Below are positions 8,411-15,417 of a stretch of 32,431 nucleotides of DNA, piece after piece. The translations under genes were made by a program, and so were the position numbers. Location of the stretch: positions 1 through 32,431 of the forward strand of contig JBDUDR010000017.1 of the NCBI GenBank assembly GCA_040002845.1, in the 5' to 3' direction. How positions within the stretch are numbered: position 1 is the first letter of the stretch; every line of letters begins with the position of its first letter. The stretch is from JBDUDR01 sp040002845 (GTDB lineage: Bacteria; Actinomycetota; Actinomycetes; Propionibacteriales; Nocardioidaceae). The notes under the pieces were generated by a model. The model searched no databases, was not told where the DNA came from, and worked only from the letters and a program-made list of their open reading frames with translations.

Positions 8411-8448
8411 TGATGCAATCGGGTGGCCATAGCGACCTCGATGCATCA
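8411..8448 (+). terminator. Hairpin terminator after helR
   Basis: TGATGCA (8411-8417) pairs with TGCATCA (8442-8448). The stem continues through TCG/CGA and GGT/ACC with one single-base bulge on each side and a 10-nt loop. There is no T-run, as is usual in high-GC actinobacteria. It starts 16 bp after the helR stop and ends 51 bp before the next gene. Confidence 0.55.
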
Positions 8449-8499
8449 CCTTCCAGCTAGCGCCACATCCCAAACGGGACAGAAGACCTAGAGTCAGCT

Positions 8500-8748
8500 G
8501 TGTCGGCTCGCAGACCTTCGATCGCGATCGTGGTGACCGCTCTGATCCTGGCGGGATGTACGAGTGCGCCGACCGAGACACTCTCGCCGCGGCCAACCAA
8601 CTCAAGCGCGACGCCGACCGCCGCCGCCGACCGGCCGAAGGAGTTGGCGGCTGTCACGCTCAAGGTCGACTGGCGATCGGAGGGTCGTGCCTACCAACTG
8701 TGGCTGGGCCGTGATCATGTCGAGATCCGGGTCAGACCGCCGTCCTGA
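8500..8748 (+). CDS. Small putative lipoprotein
   Basis: An 82-aa protein with a short basic N-terminus, a hydrophobic stretch (IAIVVTALI) and a lipobox LAGC giving lipidated Cys20. A Thr/Ser/Pro-rich linker (TSAPTETLSPRPTNSSATPT) and a small C-terminal part (LKVDWRSEGRAYQLWLGRDH) follow. It should be anchored to the outer face of the membrane. No enzyme domain was recognised. It starts at GTG 8500, 5 nt after the -10-like TAGAGT and without a Shine-Dalgarno, so is probably leaderless and separately transcribed from helR. Confidence 0.65.
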   Translation: MSARRPSIAIVVTALILAGCTSAPTETLSPRPTNSSATPTAAADRPKELAAVTLKVDWRSEGRAYQLWLGRDHVEIRVRPPS

Positions 8749-8815
8749 GCCTTGCCGTGACCCGTTGCGCATTCCCGTACGAGCGGATCGCGGCGTCTCG
8801 CGCGAGAATGGGGGC

Positions 8816-9442
8816 ATGGAGAGCACCCTCGCCGACCGACTGCTCGGGCGCTGGGATGCGTTACTGCCCGGGTCGCAGGCACTTGGTGTCGAGCTGGTCG
8901 GCCGGTACGACCACGCGACTCGCCATTATCACGACCTGCGGCACCTCCAGGAGGTGCTCGACCGCATCGAGCTGCTGGCTCGGCAGCACGGGGACGACGT
9001 GACCGATGCGATGCTGTTCGCCGCGTGGTTTCACGACTCGGTCTACGACATGAGGCGTACCGACAACGAGGAAGAGTCGGCCCGCTTCGCCGAGGACGGA
9101 TTGACGTCTCACGGCGTCGCGGCTGACGTGGTGGCCGAGGTGGCCAGGCTCGTACGCCTCACAGCGACCCACAAGCCCGAGCCCGGGGACACTCAGGCGG
9201 AGACGCTGTCCGATGCCGATCTGGCGATCCTCGCGGCTGACCCTGGGCGCTATGCGGAGTATGTGCGCGGCGTACGGGCGGAGTATCACCGAGTACGTGA
9301 CGCGGAGTTCAGCCGCAGACGTGCCGAGGTGCTCGTCGACCTGCTCGACAGGGAACACCTCTTCAGCACACCGGCCGGGCGCACCTGGTGGGAGGACCGG
9401 GCACGCAAGAACATAGTGGCCGAGCTGGAAGGGCTCAGTTGA
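8816..9442 (+). CDS. HD-superfamily metal-dependent phosphohydrolase (COG4339-like)
   Basis: A 208-aa predicted cytoplasmic phosphohydrolase of unknown substrate. Family hallmarks are YDHATRHYHDLRHLQEVL near the start, the HD pair in WFHDSVYD (H73, D74), then NEEESARFA, and a late Asp in LSDADLAILA that would complete the metal site. ATG 8816 follows GAGAAT by 6 nt with no clear Shine-Dalgarno. An in-frame upstream extension lacks family similarity. The last 8 bases overlap the 3' end of the convergent gene on the other strand. Confidence 0.85.
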   Translation: MESTLADRLLGRWDALLPGSQALGVELVGRYDHATRHYHDLRHLQEVLDRIELLARQHGDDVTDAMLFAAWFHDSVYDMRRTDNEEESARFAEDGLTSHGVAADVVAEVARLVRLTATHKPEPGDTQAETLSDADLAILAADPGRYAEYVRGVRAEYHRVRDAEFSRRRAEVLVDLLDREHLFSTPAGRTWWEDRARKNIVAELEGLS

Positions 9443-10268
9443 GGCCGCGCTGATCCTGCTTCAGGGCCGTGTCCACGGACAGGGCAGCCGCGACCACGAG
9501 CGAACGCAGCGGGTCGTCTAGCGGGCGATGGATCTGCACGACGTAGTTGTCCGCCGTGGTGAACATCGTCTTGGCCAGCCCTTCCCAAGTCTTGGTGATC
9601 CTGGCCACCTCGGCGCCACTGACGTCGAGGATCGCGAAGTTCCAGGCCCGCCAGTTCTCGGCTTGGATGAGGCCGATCTGCTGCCCACCGGCAATCAGCC
9701 CGAAGCGGATCTTGCCGATGGCGTTCTGTTGGGCGATCTCGCCGATCTGCTGGCCTGAGCCGTCCTGCACGATGATCTTGGACTTGATGAACTTCGCAGG
9801 CCGCGTCAGCTGGAGCTGCGGGGTGCCCGCCATGTCGACCACCTGCAGCTTGTGCGTGAGGTACTTGTCGACGTCGGCTACGACCCGGAAGAGCTTCTTG
9901 GCCATGCTCTGCCCGACCTGGCGGACGGCACCGACCTGAGTGCCGTGCTGGTCGTACACGGCGTACTCGTTGTTGACCTCGATCAGCTTGGCCTTCTGGT
10001 TGACCACCAGCACCGGCTCGGTGAACAGCGTTCCGCCGCCCTGCGGGGCCCCCGCCGCGACTCCGGCCCGGGACACGTCCCGCTGGACCTTCTCGGTGGG
10101 TCGGTTGACGGTTGGCACCGTCGGCGTACCGACCGGCGGGTCGACATCTTGACGGCCGTGGTCGGATACGTGTTCCGTCCACTGGTTGCCGTCGAAGTAC
10201 CGGTATTCGTGCCTCCCGAGGGGGTCGGGATACCAGTTCGCCGGATGGGTGCCGGTTGGTTGCGTCAT
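9435..10268 (-). CDS. DUF2510 plus scramblase/LURP-one-like protein
   Basis: A 277-aa two-domain protein. Residues 9-36 (PANWYPDPLGRHEYRYFDG...WTEH) are a DUF2510 motif, often on actinobacterial membrane-associated proteins. After a Pro/Thr/Gly linker, residues about 75-275 form repeated beta-strands typical of the phospholipid-scramblase/LURP-one (tubby-like) fold: LVVNQKAKLIEVNNEYAVYD, KIIVQDGSGQQIGEI, NFAILDVSGAEVARI. No classical membrane helix is evident. Function in bacteria is not established; lipid binding is a family-level guess. Minus-strand TACCGT lies 7 nt before ATG 10268, suggesting its own leaderless promoter although the LD-carboxypeptidase gene ends 21 bp upstream. Confidence 0.75.
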   Translation of the reverse strand: MTQPTGTHPANWYPDPLGRHEYRYFDGNQWTEHVSDHGRQDVDPPVGTPTVPTVNRPTEKVQRDVSRAGVAAGAPQGGGTLFTEPVLVVNQKAKLIEVNNEYAVYDQHGTQVGAVRQVGQSMAKKLFRVVADVDKYLTHKLQVVDMAGTPQLQLTRPAKFIKSKIIVQDGSGQQIGEIAQQNAIGKIRFGLIAGGQQIGLIQAENWRAWNFAILDVSGAEVARITKTWEGLAKTMFTTADNYVVQIHRPLDDPLRSLVVAAALSVDTALKQDQRGLN

Positions 10269-10289
10269 GCGACCAACGGTATCCGCAAC

Positions 10290-11492
10290 TCAGGCCAGTG
10301 CGGGCTGAATCAGCGTGAGCGTCCCGGCGCCGGTGTCGAGCCGAGCCCGGACTCCCAGCGGCACCGCATGATTGGCCGTGCCGTGACCGATCGGCAGTCC
10401 CCACAGGATGGGTACGTCGAGACTCGTGAGCCGGTCGGCCAGCACACGCCGCACCTGTTCAGGCGTACCGCAGCGAACCCAGCTGCCCAGCACGACGCCG
10501 CGGGCGCCTTCGAACCAGCCGGAGCGCAGCAGGTGAGTCAGGGACCTGTCGATCCGGTAGGGGTCCTCGTCGCAGTCCTCGAGCAGGACCAGCGCACTGC
10601 GGGCCGGCCGCGACAGGGGGGTGCCAACCTCGGCGGCGAGCAGGGAGAGGTTGCCGCCTACGAGTACGCCCTCGGCCACGCCCGGGACCAGAGCGGTCGT
10701 GTCGTGACCGCCTATCAGCTCGAGGGCCGACTCCGGCTCGAACAACATCCGGCGAACCTGGTCAACGGTTTCTGCATCCGAGACACCGAGCGAGGAGACC
10801 ACCGGCCCGTGGATGGTCACGAGTCCGAGGATCGCCGCGAATCCCTGATGAAGCGCGGTGAGGTCGGAGAACCCGCACAGCACCTTGGGGCCGGCTTGGA
10901 CGAGTTGTCCCCAGTTCAACATGTCGGTAATGCGGTGCGTGCCGTAGCCGCCACGAGCCGCAAAGACGGCTCGGATCCGCGGATCGCACCAGGCCCCCAT
11001 GAAGTCGCTCGTCCGGTCGGCGTCGAGACCGGCCAGGTAGTCCAACGACTGGTGGCGGTCGTACACATGCTTCGCCAGGCGAACCCGCAACCCCCAGGAC
11101 TCGAGGACGCGTACCCCGGCTTCCAACCGGTCGGCGGGCACCGGGCCGGCCGTGGCAACCACACCCACCTCGTCGCCGGCCCTGAGTCGGCGTGGCCTGG
11201 TCAGGGTCTGCCCCACTCCTCGCCTGCCCAACGACTCCGACTTGCGACGCCGAAGGCCGGCGGCCCGTAGACGCCGCACGAGCTCCCGGCTGGAGACAGG
11301 TACGGCGCCGGCCGCAACCACGGAGTCGTAGCGTTGGGCGGGCACGTCGTAGTGATCCCGGTCGAACCCGCGCGCAGGAATCCCCATGCTTCGCGCGAAG
11401 CGGTGCAGCTCATCGAGTGACGTGTCGGACGTGAGATGTGACCACAGCATCCCCCGGGAGGCAACGTTCGGGGGATCGATGAGCAGCGCCAT
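10290..11492 (-). CDS. DUF4031 / LD-carboxypeptidase (peptidase S66) fusion
   Basis: A 400-aa fusion. Residues 1-84 (MALLIDPPNV...MLWSHLTSD...GFDRDHYDVP) are DUF4031. Residues about 102-395 are an S66 LD-carboxypeptidase, the family that trims the terminal D-Ala from muropeptide tetrapeptides during wall recycling. Seen: GDEVGVVATAGPV, ARGGYGTHR, CGFSDLTALH, the Glu-containing LLEDCDEDPYRIDR and the His-containing GLPIGHGTANH. Where E. coli LdcA has its nucleophile Ser (GGYGAS, from memory) this protein has Thr185-His186. The ATG at 11492 lies 7 nt after the cutC stop, so the two are probably translated from one mRNA. No signal peptide: a cytoplasmic enzyme. Confidence 0.85.
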   Translation of the reverse strand: MALLIDPPNVASRGMLWSHLTSDTSLDELHRFARSMGIPARGFDRDHYDVPAQRYDSVVAAGAVPVSSRELVRRLRAAGLRRRKSESLGRRGVGQTLTRPRRLRAGDEVGVVATAGPVPADRLEAGVRVLESWGLRVRLAKHVYDRHQSLDYLAGLDADRTSDFMGAWCDPRIRAVFAARGGYGTHRITDMLNWGQLVQAGPKVLCGFSDLTALHQGFAAILGLVTIHGPVVSSLGVSDAETVDQVRRMLFEPESALELIGGHDTTALVPGVAEGVLVGGNLSLLAAEVGTPLSRPARSALVLLEDCDEDPYRIDRSLTHLLRSGWFEGARGVVLGSWVRCGTPEQVRRVLADRLTSLDVPILWGLPIGHGTANHAVPLGVRARLDTGAGTLTLIQPALA

Positions 11493-11499
11493 CGTCGGG

Positions 11500-12207
11500 T
11501 CAGACCTGACGGGCCGCGGCGTCGTCGACCAGGCTGCGCCACGACCGCACGTACCCCGCATCGACGCTGGACCTGGTCCATGAGCCGCCCGGGCGCGCGA
11601 GCGATCCGAGCTGGAACTGATGAATGCCGGCGCGGGTCAGCCATGGAATCTGCTCGGCCTCGAGCGCTCCGGCCACCAACGCCAGCCTGGCCACATCCGC
11701 GTCCTCCTTGGCGCGTGTCAGCAGCTCCTCGATGCCGGCGGAGCTGCCGGATGCCGATCCAGCAGTCAGTACGGCGTCTAGTCCGGGCAGTTGTTTCACC
11801 TGCCGCCACGCCCTTCGGTAGTCCAGCGCCTGGTCGATGGCGCGGTGAAAGGTCCAGGGCGCGCCGCCGATCGCTTGGACCATGACCCCCGTGATCTCGA
11901 GATCGACCTCGAGGTCAGGATCCAGGAACCCGAAGACCAAACCCTCGGCGCCCAGCGACAAGTACTCCTCTGCGAGCCCGACCAGGCGAGTCAGCTCGCC
12001 GCCGGTGGTGCTGAAACCGTCGGAGAGGCGAACCATCACTCGCATCGGCAAGTCACTCGACCTCCGCAAAGCGGACACCAGCCGCGGTTCGGGAGACAGT
12101 CCGTCGCTCTCGATGCTCCCAACAGCCTGGACTCGGTCGGCGCCGCCCGCCTCCGCAGCTTCTGCGTCGGCGGGCGAAAGCACGACCACCTCGAGTTTCG
12201 GGTGCAT
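11500..12207 (-). CDS. cutC: CutC-family protein
   Basis: A 235-aa TIM-barrel protein of the CutC family, historically linked to copper homeostasis though that role is debated. Characteristic segments are LEVVVLSPADAEAAEAGGAD (N-terminal strand and GADR), MRVMVRLSDGFS, GFLDPDLEVD, TFHRAIDQ and VLTAGSASG. Length is typical. The ATG at 12207 is used; only a weak purine stretch precedes it. It is first in a short minus-strand run with the DUF4031-LD-carboxypeptidase gene. It is divergent from the gene at 12234 across only 26 bp, so their promoters must overlap. Confidence 0.85.
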   Translation of the reverse strand: MHPKLEVVVLSPADAEAAEAGGADRVQAVGSIESDGLSPEPRLVSALRRSSDLPMRVMVRLSDGFSTTGGELTRLVGLAEEYLSLGAEGLVFGFLDPDLEVDLEITGVMVQAIGGAPWTFHRAIDQALDYRRAWRQVKQLPGLDAVLTAGSASGSSAGIEELLTRAKEDADVARLALVAGALEAEQIPWLTRAGIHQFQLGSLARPGGSWTRSSVDAGYVRSWRSLVDDAAARQV

Positions 12208-12233
12208 TGGCTCAGCCTGCCAGGATAGGGAGC

Positions 12234-12578
12234 GTGACAGCGGACGACCCCCTCATACAGGCTCGCGCGCTGGTCTTGCACGACCTGTCTGCACGCGGAC
12301 TCGCGGACGCACAGACCGTGTCAGCGCTTGAGGTTGCACTCAGCAACCGGCGCTGGTGGCTGTCACAGTGGGCCGAAGGAGTCGACTACGTGGCCGGTCT
12401 GGTGGCGCAAGACGTCCAAGACACGCTGCTCGAAACGGTCGGCCGCTGGCCGCTGTGCACGGTCTGTGAGGACGAGCGGGCGCACGCGCTGTACATCGAG
12501 CCCGAGCTGGGCGCCGATCCACACTGGATCTGCCAGGACTCCGGCCGGGTCGTGGCTCCCCTGGGCGATCTCGGCTGA
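12234..12578 (+). CDS. Conserved-looking hypothetical protein with CxxC motif
   Basis: A 114-aa protein starting at GTG 12234 (MTADDPLIQARALVLHDLSA). The first half is helical; the second half has WPLCTVCEDERAHALYIEPE and HWICQDSGRVVAPLG, giving three cysteines that could bind a metal, although a fourth ligand is not obvious. No named family was recognised. It is divergent from cutC. A weak -10 (CAGGAT, 12221-12226) lies 7 nt before the start, consistent with leaderless expression. Codon use and composition look native. Confidence 0.6.
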   Translation: MTADDPLIQARALVLHDLSARGLADAQTVSALEVALSNRRWWLSQWAEGVDYVAGLVAQDVQDTLLETVGRWPLCTVCEDERAHALYIEPELGADPHWICQDSGRVVAPLGDLG

Positions 12579-12644
12579 ACCGCTGACCGCCGGCTCTGGC
12601 GCCGGTTTGAGGTAACGAACCGGGGTCGGCTCACGGGTGAGTTG

Positions 12645-12726
12645 CCCCAAACCTGACACAGGGTTCTGCGCGTCCGCCGTTTGGGGTGGTGGATCGCCCG
12701 TGTTCCGACCCCGGCGATCCACCCCA
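12645..12726 (+). promoter_or_regulatory. Two competing hairpins (attenuator-like)
   Basis: CCCCAAAC (12645-12652) can pair with GTTTGGGG (12679-12686). The same GTTTGGGG can alternatively pair with a downstream CCCCAGAC (12722-12729, one G:U) as the base of a hairpin whose core is GGTGGATCGCC (12688-12698) and GGCGATCCACC (12713-12723). The two structures exclude each other. A Shine-Dalgarno (GGGAGG) and ATG (12764) follow, leading into a decayed hydrolase gene. Confidence 0.45.
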
Positions 12727-12770
12727 GACGCCTTCTGGGCGCGACCCGTTCCAGGGAGGCACGATGGGAG

Positions 12771-13277
12771 CACCCGCCTGGGCAGGCGGAGTACTCGCTG
12801 GCGGACATGGCCGACGACGCGGTGGGGATCCTGGACACCCTCGACATGGAGCGCGCCCACCTTGTCGGCCGATCGATGGCCGGCGGGATCGTAACGATTG
12901 CGGCGCTGCGTCATCCTGACCGGGTGGCCTCGCTGACCCTGATTTCCACCATATCGGGTGGAGGCGATCTGCCGCCGATGTCGGAGGAAGTCACGAGCTA
13001 CGTCGGGTCCGGAAGGCCCAGACGCTAAGGACTCCGCAGGCGTTGTGGAGTTCATCGTCGGCCTGATGAGGGTCTATTCCGGCGGCTCGCCGTACTGCGA
13101 CGAGAACGCCATGCGGTCGCTGGTCGAGCACGACGTTCCCGCTGGCCCACGGACAAGCCCTGCAGCAGCAGATACCCGGGCGCTGAGCTGCTGGTCTTGG
13201 AGAAGACCGGGCATGATCTGCCACCGCCGGTCTGGGATGTTTTCGTACCTAAGGTTGTCCAGCACACTTCCGCATGA
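12771..13277 (+). pseudogene. Decayed alpha/beta hydrolase
   Basis: Remnant of an alpha/beta-hydrolase. The first readable piece begins HPPGQAEYSLADMADDAVGI, so about 60-80 N-terminal residues are missing, and contains the nucleophile elbow GRSMAGG and HPDRVASLTLIS. Near 13003 the frame changes and continues with AGVVEFIVGLMRVYSGGSPY. Around 13134 another frame gives PLAHGQALQQQIPG, with the preceding central part (including the catalytic Asp region) absent. Near 13180 a third shift leads to AELLVLEKTGHDLPPPVWDV, including the catalytic-His region, and a TGA at 13275. With at least three lesions plus N-terminal loss it cannot make an enzyme. Confidence 0.8.
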
Positions 13278-13289
13278 GGCCCATGCGCC

Positions 13290-13697
13290 TTACTGGTTCG
13301 CAGCTACCGTCTTGGCAAGAAGCGGCCCCAGATGCTCCAAGTCGTCGGTTGACCGAAGCCTGAGCTCGACCCAGTCGCGGCGACGGGGGTCGCGAAGCAC
13401 CAGCGAGTCGCCAGCGAATGCGCCTCCGACCTCGGCCCACCCCTGTTATGTCACGCGAAGATCGATCAATCCTGGTCCCTCGCAATGAGCGACCTCACGG
13501 GCAAGTAGGAACAGAGCCGGCTTGTCGGCGTACCTGGAACGCCGCTCCTCGGCCGGGCCAAGTTCCAACATGGCATCGACGAACGCCTGCCAGATCGGAT
13601 CCTCGAACTCACCGTCGCCCACCCGCGCAAGACTAAGGCGGGCCGGAGTTTCTGGCTGAACAGCCGTGACGAATAGCTCACCCTTACTCAGCCGCAA
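13290..13697 (-). pseudogene. Nonsense-interrupted luciferase-domain-like (DUF5519-type) gene
   Basis: Read leftwards, one frame gives ARVGDGEFEDPIWQAFVDAM, then RYADKPALFLLAREVAHCEG and GLIDLRVT, then an in-frame TAA (13446-13448). It resumes in the same frame with GWAEVGGAFAGDSLVLRDPR and DWVELRLRSTDDLEHLGPLL to a TAA at 13290. The pattern 'iaH.eG..liDLr...DWVelrl.s..Dle.l' resembles the bacterial luciferase-domain/DUF5519 family (tentative). The 5' part, up to about 13643, is dispersed repeat family 2, so the native start has been lost or replaced. It converges on the decayed hydrolase, 12 bp away. Confidence 0.6.
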
Positions 13698-13781
13698 GCC
13701 CCAACACGGGCGCCAGGAAGACGCCGCCGGTCACCGCCAGGAAGCGAGCGTTCGGATGGCGCGAAATGAGTGTCGGATCGG
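13643..13781 (-). repeat. Dispersed repeat, family 2, copy A
   Basis: About 139 bp that align in reverse complement with 26631-26790. The best-conserved blocks are the one reading GTGTTGGGGCTTGCGGCTGA, the GGTGAGC...CGTCACGG...GTTC block after it, and the GATCCGACACT...CATCCGAACGCT block before it. This copy has one 21-bp GATCCGACAC unit where copy B has two. It lies between coxG and the decayed gene at 13290, and its end forms the 5' part of that frame. Confidence 0.7.
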
Positions 13782-13796
13782 TGCAGGGGCTGGCGG

Positions 13797-14498
13797 TCAG
13801 TGGCGGCCACCGAGCATTCTCTTGAGCAGGAACAGCAGGACGATCACGCCGATGGCGTACGGCGCATACCGCTTGACCAGGATCGGAAGCACCGTCGCCC
13901 CAAGGTCCAGCTCGGCGGCAGGCTGGCCAGTGGCCGACCCCGAGGTCGGCGCCGAGGCAGAGGGGGCGCCCGAACCAGCGCTAGACAGCCAGGGTTCGGG
14001 CGCGGTTTCACCCGATCCGACGTCACCTGCCTCTTCCGGCTCCGCGACCGCCGCCGGGCCGAGCTTGGTCTCCAGACAGGTCGCGAACTGGCCCAGCAAC
14101 TTGTCGCTGACGTCTTGCATGACGCCTCGACCGAACTGGGCCGGCTTGCCGGTGATCGCGAGATCGGTCACCACCTCGACATTGGTGGACGTGTCGCCGT
14201 CCGCGATGAGCTGCGCGGTCACGGTGGCGGCAGCGGTCCCGTTGCCGCGCTTGTCCTTACCCTTCGCCTCGATCACCGCTCGGTATGCAGCCTCGTCGCG
14301 TTCGAGGAACGTCCCCGACCCGCCGTACTGCATGGAGATCGGACCCAGCTTGATCTTGCAGGTCCCGGTGAACTCGTCGCCTTCGACGGATGTCAGCGCA
14401 GCACCGGGGAAGCATGGCGCGATGCGTTCGAGATCGTTGAAGGCACTCCACGTCTCGTCAATGGACGCAGGAACAGTAAATCGATGATTCAGCTGCAC
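13797..14498 (-). CDS. coxG: CoxG-type SRPBCC protein with C-terminal membrane anchor
   Basis: A 233-aa CoxG-family protein, thought to help recruit or mature molybdenum hydroxylases at the membrane. Residues 1-145 are the SRPBCC fold (QLNHRFTVPASIDETWSAFN, IAPCFPGAALTSVEGDEFTG, GKPAQFGRGVMQDVSDKLL). A Ser/Ala/Pro-rich linker follows, then one membrane helix (YAPYAIGVIVLLFLLKRM) near the end. GTG 14498 is preferred because GGAGG lies 8 nt upstream and family members begin at M-Q-L; an in-frame GTG at 14513 would include that site. Last gene of the operon, 67 bp after coxM. Confidence 0.85.
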   Translation of the reverse strand: MQLNHRFTVPASIDETWSAFNDLERIAPCFPGAALTSVEGDEFTGTCKIKLGPISMQYGGSGTFLERDEAAYRAVIEAKGKDKRGNGTAAATVTAQLIADGDTSTNVEVVTDLAITGKPAQFGRGVMQDVSDKLLGQFATCLETKLGPAAVAEPEEAGDVGSGETAPEPWLSSAGSGAPSASAPTSGSATGQPAAELDLGATVLPILVKRYAPYAIGVIVLLFLLKRMLGGRH

Positions 14499-14565
14499 GT
14501 GCGGCACCTCCACGCCATCGTCGCTACTGCCAGCCCCACTGCCAGCCCCGCCTAGTCCGGTCGGC

Positions 14566-15417
14566 TCATGCTCCGACTGCCGCCAACACTGCCCGGCGGG
14601 TCAAGACCGTCGCCAGATGCCGACGGTAGTCGGCATCGCCGTTCGTGTCGGTCGGAGGGCTGGTCCCTTCTGCGGCAACCGCGGCCGCCTCCCTGATCGC
14701 CTCGGGAGTGCCCGGCTGGCCGGTCAGAGCCTGCTCGACCGCGGTCGCGCGTACTGGAGTCGACCCCATGTTGGTGAGCGCGACCCGCGCCTCCGCGATC
14801 ACGTCACCCTCGGTACGCACCGTCGCGGCAACGCCGACGATCGACCATTGCTGGGCGACCCTGGTGAACTTCTCGTAGTGCGCTCCCCAACCGGTGCGCT
14901 TGGGGATGCGCACCTCGGTCAGCAGCTCGTCCTCACCGACCGCCGTGGTGAACAGGTCCTCGAAGAAGTCCGCTGCTGCGACCGTGCGGGTGCCGCCAGG
15001 GCCTGCCACCACGAACTCAGCGCCGAGCGCGAGAGCCGGAGCGGGGAGGTCGCCGGCCGGATCGGCGTGCACCAGCGCGCCGCCGAACGTACCGAGGTGT
15101 CGCACCTGCGGGTCCGCGACGGTCTCCGTGGCCAGCGCTATCACCGCAGCGTGCTCCCGGACGAGAGGGTCTCTCACCACCTCGGCATGGGTCGTCATCG
15201 CGCCGATCACGATGGCGTCACCGTCATCTCGTACCCCGCGCAGCGAGTCGATGCGCCCGAGATCGACGATGACCTCGGGAGCCGCCAGCCGCAGCCGCAG
15301 GACGGGGATCAGACTCTGGCCACCGCCGAGCGCCTTCGCATCATCGGACCCACCGAGCAGGCTCAGCGCCTCCTCGACGGTTGACGGGGCGTGGTAGTCG
15401 AACGATGCCGGGATCAT
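14566..15417 (-). CDS. coxM: CODH-like medium subunit (FAD-binding)
   Basis: A 283-aa flavoprotein subunit of a molybdenum hydroxylase. It passes electrons from the [2Fe-2S] subunit to FAD and then to an acceptor. FAD-binding signatures are GGGQSLIP (31-38) and the TFGGALVHADPAGDLPA segment (110-126). The C-terminal CODH_C domain (FTRVAQQWSIVGVAATV, ALTNMGSTPVRA) is complete. Its ATG overlaps the coxL stop (ATGA), with GGAGG upstream, so translation is coupled. Gene order S-L-M is that of form II clusters. Confidence 0.93.
   Translation of the reverse strand: MIPASFDYHAPSTVEEALSLLGGSDDAKALGGGQSLIPVLRLRLAAPEVIVDLGRIDSLRGVRDDGDAIVIGAMTTHAEVVRDPLVREHAAVIALATETVADPQVRHLGTFGGALVHADPAGDLPAPALALGAEFVVAGPGGTRTVAAADFFEDLFTTAVGEDELLTEVRIPKRTGWGAHYEKFTRVAQQWSIVGVAATVRTEGDVIAEARVALTNMGSTPVRATAVEQALTGQPGTPEAIREAAAVAAEGTSPPTDTNGDADYRRHLATVLTRRAVLAAVGA

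Noticed and set aside
12681..13028. Treating the hydrolase fragment as an intact short gene
   Set aside because: The similarity continues in two or three other frames to a TGA at 13275, and the N-terminal third and a central part are missing.
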